In this document: positions 1 to 8,146 of the stretch, in pieces | How positions within the stretch are numbered: position 1 is the stretch's first letter | Layout: every line of letters starts with the position of its first letter | From: Acidobacteriota bacterium | GTDB lineage: Bacteria; Acidobacteriota; Terriglobia; Terriglobales; Acidobacteriaceae | Direction: 5' to 3' | NCBI GenBank assembly: GCA_003225175.1 | Contig: QIBA01000055.1 | Coordinates: 40,743 to 104,742 of the forward strand | DNA length: 64,000 bases | Notes under the pieces: model-generated | What the model was told of the DNA's origin: nothing | Database searches by the model: none | Seen by the model: only the letters and a program-made list of their open reading frames with translations | Position numbers and translations under genes: made by a program

Positions 1-562
1 ACAAGCGTTCATGGTCGATTCGCAGCTTCACGCGCCGCGCCGGATCGGTCTCAATCAAATCGACGAATTCCCAGGGAATGACTCGCGGTTTCAACTTTCT
101 CACTACGGCTTCAATCGCTCCGGCAGGAGCCACGCCCTTCAGCAGGCGCCGCACCGCCCCACGCAGACCAACGTCGACCTCGGAAATTTTGAGATTCACA
201 CCGCCATTCGCCGGTTCGGGATGCAGATCAACATCATTGACGCGGACGACCTTGCGTCCATGAACGTCGATGATCTGCTGGTCGAGGAGGTCTCGTTCTA
301 GAAGGAAAAAGTCATCGAGAGTCGCTGCATGGGGCCACTCTGATGCAGGAGAAGAGGCACGAACCTGCGCGTCCGCTCCAATCTGAATCATGCTGGGCAC
401 GAGAAAACGGTCTCCGTGCGCAGTCTTTATCACCAGCCCCGAAACTCGGTTCGGATCCTCCTGCGGACGCAGCGCGACCTCCCTCACCTTGCCCGCGACG
501 GCTCCGCTGGAGTCGGTAACGCGAGTACCGAGGAGACGCGAAAGTGCCAAACCATGATTCAC
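1..562 (-). CDS. PRC-barrel / MgtE N-terminal-like protein (3' end outside window)
   Basis: Read on the minus strand, this frame is open from the window edge to about 744. The N-terminal part (LLGTRVTDSSGAVAGKV) looks like a PRC-barrel domain. A second such unit follows near residues 90-130 (DLLDQQIIDVHGRKVVRV). The last 60 residues before the edge (VIPWEFVDLIETDPARR) resemble the start of the MgtE intracellular domain found in magnesium-transporter-like proteins of acidobacteria. The C-terminus, including any CBS or membrane domains, is beyond the window. No ATG is available: GTG at 562 and TTG at 550 are the best starts, and neither has a clear Shine-Dalgarno site. The family call is by recognition of sequence style. 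The role in magnesium transport or as a soluble sensor is inference. Confidence 0.6.
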   Translation of the reverse strand, partial: MNHGLALSRLLGTRVTDSSGAVAGKVREVALRPQEDPNRVSGLVIKTAHGDRFLVPSMIQIGADAQVRASSPASEWPHAATLDDFFLLERDLLDQQIIDVHGRKVVRVNDVDLHPEPANGGVNLKISEVDVGLRGAVRRLLKGVAPAGAIEAVVRKLKPRVIPWEFVDLIETDPARRVKLRIDHERL

Positions 563-788
563 AATGGGCAGGATAGCGCAAAAGGAATGAGCACCGAACC
601 AATCTTCATTTTCAATCAGCAGAACGTCACCGGAGCTGCGTCGTCCCCGGTTGGCAGAGCCTGACAAAAGCAATTGATTGACAGACTCGCAAGCGACAGG
701 CAAACTACCGATTTCACTTGAGCAGGCGAAGGGCAACGCAGCTTAAGGGGTGCGGAGGTGCCATACGGTCGGCTCGGAAAATGAGTTC

Positions 789-1232
789 ATGACCTTAGAA
801 CGGGTCTCATACACGCTGGATTCCACGCTCGACAGCGTAAACAAAGCAGAACAGACGGCTGAGGCATTAGCGGCCAAAATGCCTTTTGAAGAGGAAGACT
901 GTCATCGGATCGCAATGGCCGTTCGCGAAGCGGCGGTAAATGCCGTGCTACACGGCAACGCTTACGATCCGAAAAAGAAGATGACGGTGTCTTTTGAGAA
1001 TACCGGCGATTCGCTTGTAATTAAGATCGCCGATCAGGGGCGCGGGCTCAGAGACGAAGACATTCCCGATCCGTTGGCGGAAGAGAACCTGCTCAAGCAG
1101 TCCGGGCGAGGCATTTTTCTCATTCGATCGTTTATGGACGAGGTCAAGATCCGTCATCTGGAGCCTGGAACGGAAATTACGCTAGTCAAACACATCGGCC
1201 ATTCAGAAGCGGCCACGGAGGAAAGACAGTGA
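789..1232 (+). CDS. RsbW/SpoIIAB-type anti-sigma factor kinase
   Basis: A protein of 147 residues with the GHKL ATPase signature of serine-kinase anti-sigma factors. It has an N-box (REAAVNAVLHGN), a G1 box (DQGRGL) and a G2 box (GRGIFLIRSF). Such proteins bind a sigma factor or other partner and are released when they phosphorylate a STAS-domain antagonist. The next gene is exactly such an antagonist and overlaps this one by 4 bases (GTGA), so the two form a partner-switching module. An upstream in-frame start at 750 would add 13 poorly conserved residues, so the ATG at 789 is preferred. No sigma-factor gene is adjacent, so the target is unknown. Confidence 0.88.
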   Translation: MTLERVSYTLDSTLDSVNKAEQTAEALAAKMPFEEEDCHRIAMAVREAAVNAVLHGNAYDPKKKMTVSFENTGDSLVIKIADQGRGLRDEDIPDPLAEENLLKQSGRGIFLIRSFMDEVKIRHLEPGTEITLVKHIGHSEAATEERQ

Positions 1233-1576
1233 CGATGAAAGCAAGCAGCCGACGCGTTGATGGCGTCACCATTCTGGATTTAAGCGGACGCATCACCTTG
1301 GGTGAAGGCAGCGTCGTGCTCCGAGATCACATTCGCGATCTGCTCGGCAAGAGCGAAAAGAAGATACTGCTAAACCTTGGAGATGTGACCTATATCGACA
1401 GCTCAGGAATTGGCGAATTGGTCAGCGCGTTCACTACGGTGCGCAATCAAGGTGGTGAGCTGAAGCTTTTGAATCTTACAAAGAAGGTCCACGACTTGCT
1501 GCAAATCACGAAGCTCTATACGGTTTTCGATGTAAAAGACGACGAAGCTTCCGCGGTCAAAGCGTTTTCGAGATAG
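1229..1576 (+). CDS. STAS-domain anti-sigma factor antagonist (RsbV/SpoIIAA type)
   Basis: A protein of 115 residues with a single STAS domain. The conserved phosphorylatable serine lies in VTYIDSSGIGEL at about residues 53-64, as in SpoIIAA and RsbV. When unphosphorylated such proteins bind the RsbW-type kinase and free its target. The GTG start overlaps the stop of the kinase gene. A strong ribosome binding site (GGAGG at 1217-1221) lies 7 bases upstream of the GTG, which favours it over the ATG at 1235. Translational coupling to the kinase is likely. Confidence 0.9.
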   Translation: MTMKASSRRVDGVTILDLSGRITLGEGSVVLRDHIRDLLGKSEKKILLNLGDVTYIDSSGIGELVSAFTTVRNQGGELKLLNLTKKVHDLLQITKLYTVFDVKDDEASAVKAFSR

Positions 1577-1658
1577 TTTGCACGACAATACGCGCCGCAA
1601 AAGGCCGGGTGCTCATTCCCCGGCTTACTTTCAGCCCTGCAAGAATCCGTATATTCAG

Positions 1659-1780
1659 AACCACGCCCTTAGCGGGTGGTGCTTTGGCTTGAGATTGATG
1701 TCGCATTTACCCGTTCAGGAATCCGAGGAGCAACACCGACCCCAACGTCAACGGAACCACCCACTACCGCAGGTGGTTCC
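1659..1780. repeat. Two REP-like palindromes
   Basis: Two related palindromes occupy the gap after the rsbV-like gene. One (1659-1680) pairs ACCAC with GTGGT around a small loop. The other (1753-1780) has a perfect 9-bp stem, GGAACCACC with GGTGGTTCC. The second spans the stop codon of the leftward redox gene and may act as a terminator or mRNA stabiliser, although no T-run follows it. Confidence 0.5.
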
Positions 1781-2306
1781 GCGCCATAGCGACATAATCC
1801 ACCTCATCCGCTACGCTTTCATGACGGAAAGACTTCAGTATCTCGGAGTAATGAATGAGGAACAGACCGGGTAGCTGGAAAGAGTCGCCTATGATCTTGC
1901 CCATGCCGTAAGTAAGCGTAATCCGATCGCGGAATTCCCGCTTCCAGACCTTAAGACCGAATAGCTGACTGAGCTTCCCGCGACGGAGAGAAAACGTCTT
2001 ATAGAGCTTTTGCTCCGGATCGCTCACGCGGTGCTCCCCATTCAGTGCAAATTTCGAAAAAAATTTTTGCGCCTGCTCCTCTGTTCCCATGTGCACGAAC
2101 GCCAACTGCGTTCCAGTCGCCGCGATCTCCGAGCGCTTCTTCCGAATCTCAGCCATGCCGGCGACGCAGAAGGGTCAACCAAACTGACGGAGAAAAACGA
2201 GCAGGAGTGGGCTCTCATCGCTCAATGAACCGAGGGTGGCTCCGGTTTGCGTGATTGCCTGCGTGAGTGCCTCTGGGATTGTGGTGCTTGTCGCGGCTTC
2301 AGCCAT
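1764..2306 (-). CDS. AhpC/TSA-like thioredoxin-fold protein with in-frame TGA: candidate selenoprotein (SelL/Prx-like)
   Basis: From ATG 2306 the frame encodes 180 residues if one in-frame TGA (2175-2177) is read through. The residues around it are VFLRQFG-U-PFCVAG. In the peroxiredoxin-like/SelL family this is the redox motif C-x-x-C, or U-x-x-C, after the first beta strand (typically FLRHFGCPFC). The TGA therefore falls precisely on the catalytic cysteine (residue 44), with C47 intact. The 130 codons after it stay open and look like the rest of the family: QLAFVHMG, a region around DPEQKLYKTFSLRRGKLSQL, and GLFLIHYSEI. The part upstream of the TGA (residues 1-43) also looks like family sequence. 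Alternatives are a nonsense mutation making a pseudogene, or a downstream start at ATG 2156 that would lose the active site. No Shine-Dalgarno sequence is clear at 2306, and a TAA directly precedes the ATG. Confidence 0.72.
2139..2177 (-). promoter_or_regulatory. Candidate bacterial SECIS-like hairpin after the in-frame TGA
   Basis: On the mRNA strand the TGA is followed by a possible hairpin. The outer stem pairs CUUCUG (2172-2167) with CGGAAG (2144-2139). The inner stem pairs UCGCC (2164-2160) with GGC-U-GA (2154-2149, one bulged U). The apical loop GGCAU (2159-2155) starts 16 nt after the UGA, with a G at its first position. Position and loop fit the general bacterial SECIS model, in which a stem-loop sits immediately 3' of the UGA. 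The pairing was found by eye and is not unique. Confidence 0.35.
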
Positions 2307-2323
2307 TTAGGTCAAAAACACTT

Positions 2324-2448
2324 GAACACAGAGGAGACGGAGGGTACGGACGGGAACATCAAAATGGAGGTCGTCCTGCTCCGCCAGATCCATTCAATCC
2401 GTGTTCCGAGTCTGGTGTCCACCTATGTACCCTCCGTCCTCCGTGTTC
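2324..2448. repeat. Inverted-repeat intergenic element, copy 1
   Basis: About 125 bp bounded by terminal inverted repeats of roughly 22-24 bp. The left arm (2324-2347) begins GAACACAGAGG, and the right arm (2427-2448) ends CTCCGTGTTC. Inside, the minus strand carries GGAACACGGATTGAATGG (2390-2407), which recurs nearly unchanged in copy 2 near 5327. It occupies the space between the peptidase gene and the redox gene, immediately upstream of the redox gene start. Confidence 0.65.
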
Positions 2449-2462
2449 AGCTTTGGATTTGC

Positions 2463-4430
2463 TTACAAATTGCACCCACAAGGTGGAGCAGGAACATACT
2501 TCTTCAAGAACTCGGCAACGCGATTGTAAGCATCGATTTGATTCTCCAGTCGAGCAAAGCCGTGCCCTTCGTTTTCATAGATTTTAAACTCAACGGTCCC
2601 ACCGCGTTTCTTGATCACGTCTGCGACTTGCTGCGCTTCCGATTTGGGACAACGCGGGTCGTTGCCTCCGGCGAGCAGCAGAACAGGGGCTTTCACACGG
2701 TCGACGAAGTTGATCGGACTCCGATCCTCCCAGAGCGATTTGTTCTTCACCGGATCGCCCATTGTCGCTAAGTCGTATTCGCGCAGCAGCGGATCTTCGT
2801 TCTGCACTTCAGTAAACCAGTTCACGAACGGCACAATCGGCACGCCGGCCGCCCAAGTCTCCGGCGCTTTGGTGAGCGCCATCATCGACATGTATCCACC
2901 GTAGCTCCCGCCCATGATGATTAACTTCTTGGGATCAGCGTAGCCCGTCTTTTGAATCCAATCTCCCGCGGCGAGTACGTCTTGCAGATCTGCCCCACCC
3001 ATGTCGAAGCGGTTGGCATCCGTGAATTCCTTTCCATAGCCTGTCGAGCCGCGATAATTGGGAGCGATCACCAGATATCCCTGATTGGCAAGGTACTGCA
3101 CAATGCGATTGAAACCGTTTACCGTCTGGGAAGTTGGACCGCCATGCACGTAAACGATCGCCGGATGAGTCTGGTCACGCGGAGCGTTGTGCGGCACGTA
3201 GACGAAAGCCGAAATCTGCCACTTGCCATCTCGACTCGGATAGTGGACGAGAAACGGTTCGACCATATCGTCGGAGTTGAGCCCTGCGAGCAGAGAATGC
3301 GTGAGTTGTCTCGATTGCTTCGCAGAGAAGTCGTAAAGCCAGACATCATTAGGTGCTGTCGGACCATTATGGTAATAGAGCAGCCGCCGCGCATCCGAAG
3401 AGAACGCCGTCACGGCGCCCGCCAGACTGTTCAAGCCTCTCGGTAACGGGAGAGAGGCTGTTTGCTTGCTGGCGATGTCGTAAACGAAGACATCGGTATT
3501 GCCATCGATATTCTTCGTCCACGTAACCTGACGACCATCTGGAGAGAACGAGCCTGACGAGACTCGCCACTTTTCATTTGTTAACCACTCGATCCTTTTA
3601 CTGGCGATCTCCAGCAGGCCAGCGTTCTCGTAGCCGGTCGCATTGGACGTGATGAGCAGATATCTACCGTCCGGCGAAAACCCAGTCGCCTCATAGTTGT
3701 GCTCATCGGTGTGCGGAGTTAACAGTGTGGATTTGCCGGTGCTCACATCCGCGATAAAGATGTTGGAGTTTTTCCCGGTGGCGTGCGATTGCGTGTACGC
3801 AATCCACTTGCCGTCGCGAGACCAAAGTGGGCCGAAGTTCCCCAGTTGCTTGGGCGTGTCCTTCGTGAGAAATCGATAGCGCTTGGTCAACACGTCCATG
3901 ATGTTGATTTCGAACGTGGATGAACTCCGCGGCTTCGACATGAAAGCGATGTAGCGTGAGTCAGGCGACCATGCTGCACCTTCTTCGGCCACATCAGGAG
4001 TGTTCGTCAGGTTAACGACTTCACCAGTAAGCGGCGAAGCAAGAAACAGGTCCCATTGCTCGTCGCCATTATGGTCGGAGCTATACGCGATCCATTTGCC
4101 ATTCGGCGACCAGACTGGATCAATCTGTCGCTGATCACTGATCGTGAGTTGCGAAGGCCATCCGCCCTCTGACGGAATCAGCCAGATGTTGTTCCGTCCG
4201 GAAATGTTGGTAACGAACGCGATTGTCTTGTCGTCGGGCGACCAGCTCGTGGCCCCGATATTTCGCGTTGTATAAAGCTTCTCGATCGAGAATGGTTGAA
4301 CCTCTCGCTTCAGGACTTTGCTTGTGATTTGCCTAGCGTCGGTTATAGGTTTCGCGGAAGCTGATTCCGGCTGCGCGGGGAGATACCACGAAAAGAGAGC
4401 GACGGCAGTGAATGAAAACAACTTAAACAT
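2463..4430 (-). CDS. S9-family peptidase (prolyl oligopeptidase/acylaminoacyl peptidase type), secreted
   Basis: About 655 residues. The N-terminus (MFKLFSFTAVALFSWYLPA) is a signal peptide. Residues about 45-380 contain repeated WSPDG/FSPDGR blades typical of a TolB/DPP-IV-like beta-propeller. The C-terminal third is the alpha/beta hydrolase, with the nucleophile serine in GGSYGGYMS, an aspartate in GGNDPRCP and a histidine in NEGHGF. The enzyme should cleave short peptides in the periplasm or outside the cell. An in-frame GTG at 4448 would add six residues. ATG 4430 is preferred because it opens a clean signal peptide, but no strong ribosome site decides it. It lies downstream of nth on the same strand with a short gap. 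Confidence 0.92.
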   Translation of the reverse strand: MFKLFSFTAVALFSWYLPAQPESASAKPITDARQITSKVLKREVQPFSIEKLYTTRNIGATSWSPDDKTIAFVTNISGRNNIWLIPSEGGWPSQLTISDQRQIDPVWSPNGKWIAYSSDHNGDEQWDLFLASPLTGEVVNLTNTPDVAEEGAAWSPDSRYIAFMSKPRSSSTFEINIMDVLTKRYRFLTKDTPKQLGNFGPLWSRDGKWIAYTQSHATGKNSNIFIADVSTGKSTLLTPHTDEHNYEATGFSPDGRYLLITSNATGYENAGLLEIASKRIEWLTNEKWRVSSGSFSPDGRQVTWTKNIDGNTDVFVYDIASKQTASLPLPRGLNSLAGAVTAFSSDARRLLYYHNGPTAPNDVWLYDFSAKQSRQLTHSLLAGLNSDDMVEPFLVHYPSRDGKWQISAFVYVPHNAPRDQTHPAIVYVHGGPTSQTVNGFNRIVQYLANQGYLVIAPNYRGSTGYGKEFTDANRFDMGGADLQDVLAAGDWIQKTGYADPKKLIIMGGSYGGYMSMMALTKAPETWAAGVPIVPFVNWFTEVQNEDPLLREYDLATMGDPVKNKSLWEDRSPINFVDRVKAPVLLLAGGNDPRCPKSEAQQVADVIKKRGGTVEFKIYENEGHGFARLENQIDAYNRVAEFLKKYVPAPPCGCNL

Positions 4431-4460
4431 TGCGGTCGAATTTACCACGGAGAGACGGAA

Positions 4461-5222
4461 TCACGGTTTCGCATTCTTGTGAATGTCAACAGTTGACCAA
4501 GTCTTGTCCGCAGCATGGCAGATGTTCTCCAGCTTGCAATCGACACATTTCGGCTTGCGTGCGATGCACAGCGCACGACCGTGCCAGATTATGCGGTGCG
4601 AAAAGTCGATCCACTGATCTCGCGGGATCACTTTCATCAGATCCTGCTCGATGTTGCGAGGATCATCTGCCTTCGTTAATTCGAGACGGCGCGAGATCCG
4701 ATGAACATGCGTGTCCACAACCACCCCTTCAGCTTTACCAAACCATGATCCGAGAACCACATTCGCGGTCTTACGGGCCGCTCCTGGCACGGTAAGAAGC
4801 TCGTCCATCTCATCAGGAACCTTGCCGCCGAACTCTTTGAGTATCTTTTGCGCTGCACCAACCAGCGACTTCGACTTGTTGCGAAAGAAGCCCGTCGACC
4901 GAATGTCTGGTTCGAGCTGCTCGGGCTTGAGGGCAGCGAAGTCGTGCACGGTCGGATACTTCTTGAACAGAATTGGAGTCACCATATTCACGCGTACATC
5001 GGTGCACTGCGCCGAGAGAATGGTTGCAACCAGCAGTTCCCAGGCATTGGAATGATGAAGAGCGCATTTGGCGGTGGGATACATCTCAGCCAAACGCTGC
5101 AAAATTTCCCGCACCCTCTCCGGGGAAGTTGGGTTGTATTTTGCGGAAGTCTTCTCAGGCTTGGCGGCTTTTCCAATGGAGGGTGCGACGGCCTTTTGTT
5201 TGAGCCCTGGTTTTGCAGGCAT
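4461..5222 (-). CDS. nth: Endonuclease III (HhH-GPD DNA glycosylase/AP lyase)
   Basis: A protein of 253 residues. The helix-hairpin-helix contains the catalytic lysine in VPGAARKTANVVLG, and the catalytic aspartate is in VVVDTHVHRIS. The C-terminal four-cysteine iron-sulfur loop has the family spacing C-x6-C-x2-C-x5-C (CIARKPKCVDCKLENIC). It removes oxidised pyrimidines and nicks abasic sites in base-excision repair. About 40 lysine- and proline-rich residues precede the usual start of the fold; this N-terminal extension is longer than in E. coli Nth. The S9 peptidase gene follows on the same strand. Confidence 0.95.
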   Translation of the reverse strand: MPAKPGLKQKAVAPSIGKAAKPEKTSAKYNPTSPERVREILQRLAEMYPTAKCALHHSNAWELLVATILSAQCTDVRVNMVTPILFKKYPTVHDFAALKPEQLEPDIRSTGFFRNKSKSLVGAAQKILKEFGGKVPDEMDELLTVPGAARKTANVVLGSWFGKAEGVVVDTHVHRISRRLELTKADDPRNIEQDLMKVIPRDQWIDFSHRIIWHGRALCIARKPKCVDCKLENICHAADKTWSTVDIHKNAKP

Positions 5223-5589
5223 GAAGAAGATGATTTTAGCTGAGGGGACGCTTGGAACTCAGGTCTGAATACTAAAAGCACTTGAACACGGCGGCGCCAC
5301 GGAGGACACGAAGGGAGGTCAAAACTGGAACACGTATTGAACGGCTGGACTAAGCTCGGTTCGACCTATCAATCGGGTGATTTTGTTATCCGCACTCGTT
5401 AGATTGCAAAATACAGAATCGCCTCGGAACCGTTCAATCCGTTATATCGGTCTTCCAGCAGTTACTTTTTTCTCATTCCCCTCCGTGCCCTCCGTGTTCA
5501 TACTTCTGGTGCCTTGCATTACAAGAACGTGAACGTTGCGTCAAAATGTAAGAGTCGATTGCTGCTCGTCCAGAAGGGGAGAGTTACCT
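5223..5589. other. Intergenic region with inverted-repeat element, copy 2 (about 5284-5500)
   Basis: No gene is seen here. It holds a second, longer copy of the element at 2324-2448. The left arm near 5284-5316 begins GAACACGG and contains CACGGAGGACACGAAGGG. The right arm near 5475-5500 reads CCCCTCCGTGCCCTCCGTG then TTCA. The internal motif GGAACACGTATTGAACGG (5327-5344) matches copy 1 at 16 of 18 positions. The two copies bracket the peptidase-nth gene pair. Confidence 0.6.
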
Positions 5590-7035
5590 ATGAGTTTTGC
5601 AGTTGTAAGACGTTTCGGATTTTCGTTGTCTGTGATGTTGTTCCTAAGTTCCGGCCTTATGGCACAACGATCGTACGACGGCAACAGCAATGCGCCACAG
5701 GCTCCGGCGACGGTAAATATCACCCAGGGTCCTACGATCCAATACGCTGATGATCAGTTCGCGGTGATCACCTGGACAACCGACCAGCCGTTCGTAAGTC
5801 GTGTCTTCTACGGCAAGGATGCAAGCAATCTGAATCAGATCGCCGAAGATGTGCGCTCGCAGAGCTTGCGACATCAGATCAATTTGCGCAACCTGCAGGC
5901 GAGCACAACTTACTATTTCCGGATCGACACCGGACAAGGAACCGCAGCAGCCGCCTCTGCCGACACTTTGAATGGATTCCAGACAACCGCACTCGGTGCT
6001 AATCCGATTCGCAACCAGCAGCCATTCAAGGGCACTGTGCAAAACGCTTCCGCCGCTGGAAATAACAACACTGCGAAAACAGCAAACTTCGGGGCTATCA
6101 ACCTGACGCGCGATCCGTCGATTCAATACCTGGATGACACCACGGCGGTGATCTCATGGACGACAAACGTGCCCGCCAGCAACACCGTCTACTACGGGAC
6201 GGATCGTAGCAACTTGCTGTATACGGGTGGTGACTTCAAAGATGCCACAGAGCATCGCGTCCATCTTTCGAATCTTAAGCCGAATACGCGCTATTACTTT
6301 CAGTTCGACGAGCCATCGAACCAGCCCATCGCAAGCTTCACGACTGTGAACATTGGAGCCCAGCCTCTGTACGATCAGAAACCGATGGCTGAGTCGGTGA
6401 GCAATCCTACTTCTGCTGGTCCACAACTTACACGCCGCGAGCGCTCACCGGGGCACGCGAATGAATTGCCGTCAGGAACGGAGATCGACGCCAGCTTGCA
6501 GACAGCGCTGTCTACCAAAACATCGCAAGTTGGGGACCGCTTCACCGCCGTCGTAACTCAGCCAGTGCGCGATATCGACGATCGAATAGTGATCCCTCCC
6601 GGCGCACATATCAACGGTCAGGTCACGGAGTCAGAGGAAGGAAAGACGCTTCCCACAATGCGTGGCCGCGGCAAGCTCAACCTTCGCTTCAACAGCATCA
6701 CCCTGCCGAATGGCTCTCAGATTCCCATTGCGGCAACGCTGCTTTCGGTGAACCAAAGTGGTGGAAACGGTTCTGTGAACCCGGAAGGCGAAGTTGAGTC
6801 CGTAACCAAGACGTCCACAGCCGCGAAGGGAGCAGCCGTCGGTGCCGGGATTGGAACGATCGCGGGCCTAATTTTTGGCGGCCCGCTGAAGGGGCTGGCA
6901 ATCGGAGCGATAGCCGGGGGCGGCTACATTCTTGCCACAAAAGGGAAGGATGTAGAACTTCCGGAGAACACCGGCGTAAGAATCCGTCTCGATCAAGCCG
7001 TGAACCTGGGTAATCGAGGACAAGTTCGAGAGTAG
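5590..7035 (+). CDS. Secreted protein with two fibronectin type III-like domains and a C-terminal glycine zipper
   Basis: 481 residues from ATG 5590, which has a good ribosome site (AGGGGAG, 8 bases upstream). A signal peptide (MSFAVVRRFGFSLSVMLF) ends near LMAQ. Two similar FN3/purple-phosphatase-N-like domains follow: one at about 35-140 with VITWTTDQP and STTYYFRIDTG, the other at about 175-270 with VISWTTNVP and NTRYYFQFDEP. The C-terminal part has a beta-rich section (GDRFTAVVTQPV, IPPGAHINGQV) and a glycine-rich segment, AAVGAGIGTIAGLIFGGP, that could insert in or pack against a membrane. FN3 domains suggest binding to other proteins or polysaccharide. The exact role is unknown. Confidence 0.8.
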   Translation: MSFAVVRRFGFSLSVMLFLSSGLMAQRSYDGNSNAPQAPATVNITQGPTIQYADDQFAVITWTTDQPFVSRVFYGKDASNLNQIAEDVRSQSLRHQINLRNLQASTTYYFRIDTGQGTAAAASADTLNGFQTTALGANPIRNQQPFKGTVQNASAAGNNNTAKTANFGAINLTRDPSIQYLDDTTAVISWTTNVPASNTVYYGTDRSNLLYTGGDFKDATEHRVHLSNLKPNTRYYFQFDEPSNQPIASFTTVNIGAQPLYDQKPMAESVSNPTSAGPQLTRRERSPGHANELPSGTEIDASLQTALSTKTSQVGDRFTAVVTQPVRDIDDRIVIPPGAHINGQVTESEEGKTLPTMRGRGKLNLRFNSITLPNGSQIPIAATLLSVNQSGGNGSVNPEGEVESVTKTSTAAKGAAVGAGIGTIAGLIFGGPLKGLAIGAIAGGGYILATKGKDVELPENTGVRIRLDQAVNLGNRGQVRE

Positions 7036-7103
7036 TCGGGGCACCATGCTCGTCAGCAATTGTGACCCCTTCTTTCACAGGACGCCCGGCGCCTCGTGAT
7101 CAA

Positions 7104-7982
7104 TTAGCTGCGACTTTTCTGTTCCTTGTCCACTGTCCCGTTTCCCCTGATTCGCCTCTCTCCCGAGTAGACGACAAAGCGCTGCCCGCGCAGGAATCCA
7201 ACCAGTGTCATACCGAACTCCCGCGCGAGTTGAACTGCGAGGCTCGATGGAGCTGAAACCGATGCAAGAACAGGTATGCCAGCAACAAGGGCTTTTTGCA
7301 CGATCTCGAATCCGCCTCTTCCACTGACCATCAGAGCAACGTCGGACAGCGGCAACCGGTTATTTAGCAACGCCCAGCCGACCACTTTGTCCACAGCATT
7401 GTGCCGGCCGATGTCTTCGCGAGTCACGAGCAACTCGCCGGAAGAGTTAAACGCCGCGGCAGCGTGGAGTCCTCCTGTTCGCCCGAAGACCGCCTGCTCT
7501 TTACGAAGTAGTTCGGGCAACTCACAAAGAATTTCTGAGCCGATCCTAAATCCCCGGTTTGGTGCCTTGACACCGCGCACGCGAATTGAGTCGATCGTGG
7601 CCTTGCCACAGATTCCGCAACTGGAGGCGGCCAGAAAGTTTCGTTGCATCTGCGCCGAGACAGAATCGGTTCTAATCGAGAGTTCTGCGTTTATCGCGTT
7701 CCCTGCCCCAGGGCCGGTCACCGGCTGGAGCGCCTTCAACTCGCCCTGGTCGGAAATAATGCCTTCGGTAAGCAGGAAGCCCGCAGCTAATTCCTGATCA
7801 TGCCCCGGAGTTCGCATGGTGACGCTCATGGGTACATCTCCGATGCGAATCTCGAGTGGTTCCTCGACGGCGAGGTAGTCCTGCACGCGAGTGACAGATC
7901 CCTCTTGCCACTGCTCGACTGAGGTAAGAGCGATGCTACGCCGTGGATGTTCAACTTCTTGAGATTTGGCCACGATTCCCAT
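7104..7982 (-). CDS. fdhD: Formate dehydrogenase accessory sulfurtransferase FdhD
   Basis: 292 residues. The family motif SSCGICGKATIDSI carries the C-x-x-C pair. The core contains TPGHDQELAAGFLLTEGI, TGGLHAAA, EDIGRHNAVDKVVG and SGRGGFEIVQKA, all characteristic of FdhD. The protein transfers sulfur from IscS-type desulfurases to the molybdenum-bisMGD cofactor of formate dehydrogenase. No formate dehydrogenase gene is in the window, so its client is elsewhere. It converges with the FN3 gene. The N-terminus (about 25 residues before SVTRVQDYLAVEEPL) is slightly extended. Confidence 0.95.
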   Translation of the reverse strand: MGIVAKSQEVEHPRRSIALTSVEQWQEGSVTRVQDYLAVEEPLEIRIGDVPMSVTMRTPGHDQELAAGFLLTEGIISDQGELKALQPVTGPGAGNAINAELSIRTDSVSAQMQRNFLAASSCGICGKATIDSIRVRGVKAPNRGFRIGSEILCELPELLRKEQAVFGRTGGLHAAAAFNSSGELLVTREDIGRHNAVDKVVGWALLNNRLPLSDVALMVSGRGGFEIVQKALVAGIPVLASVSAPSSLAVQLAREFGMTLVGFLRGQRFVVYSGERRIRGNGTVDKEQKSRS

Positions 7983-8146
7983 GATATGAAAGCCGGCACC
8001 CGAGCGGTACTAACGCTCCATACTTAATCCCGTGGAACTATAGCGTCAGGGGCCATGATTGGGTAATCTTGCGCCATCCCGAGACTCACAATACGATTCC
8101 AAGAAACAGCAGCACTCCCTGCCAGATGACGTGCTAAGAGGAACTC

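Noticed and set aside
11..301. Plus-strand open frame at the left edge
   Set aside because: The minus strand in the same region encodes a recognisable PRC-barrel/MgtE-like protein, so the plus-strand frame is a shadow.
2247..2771. Plus-strand open frame across the redox gene and peptidase end
   Set aside because: It runs through an inverted-repeat element and antisense to two recognised genes.
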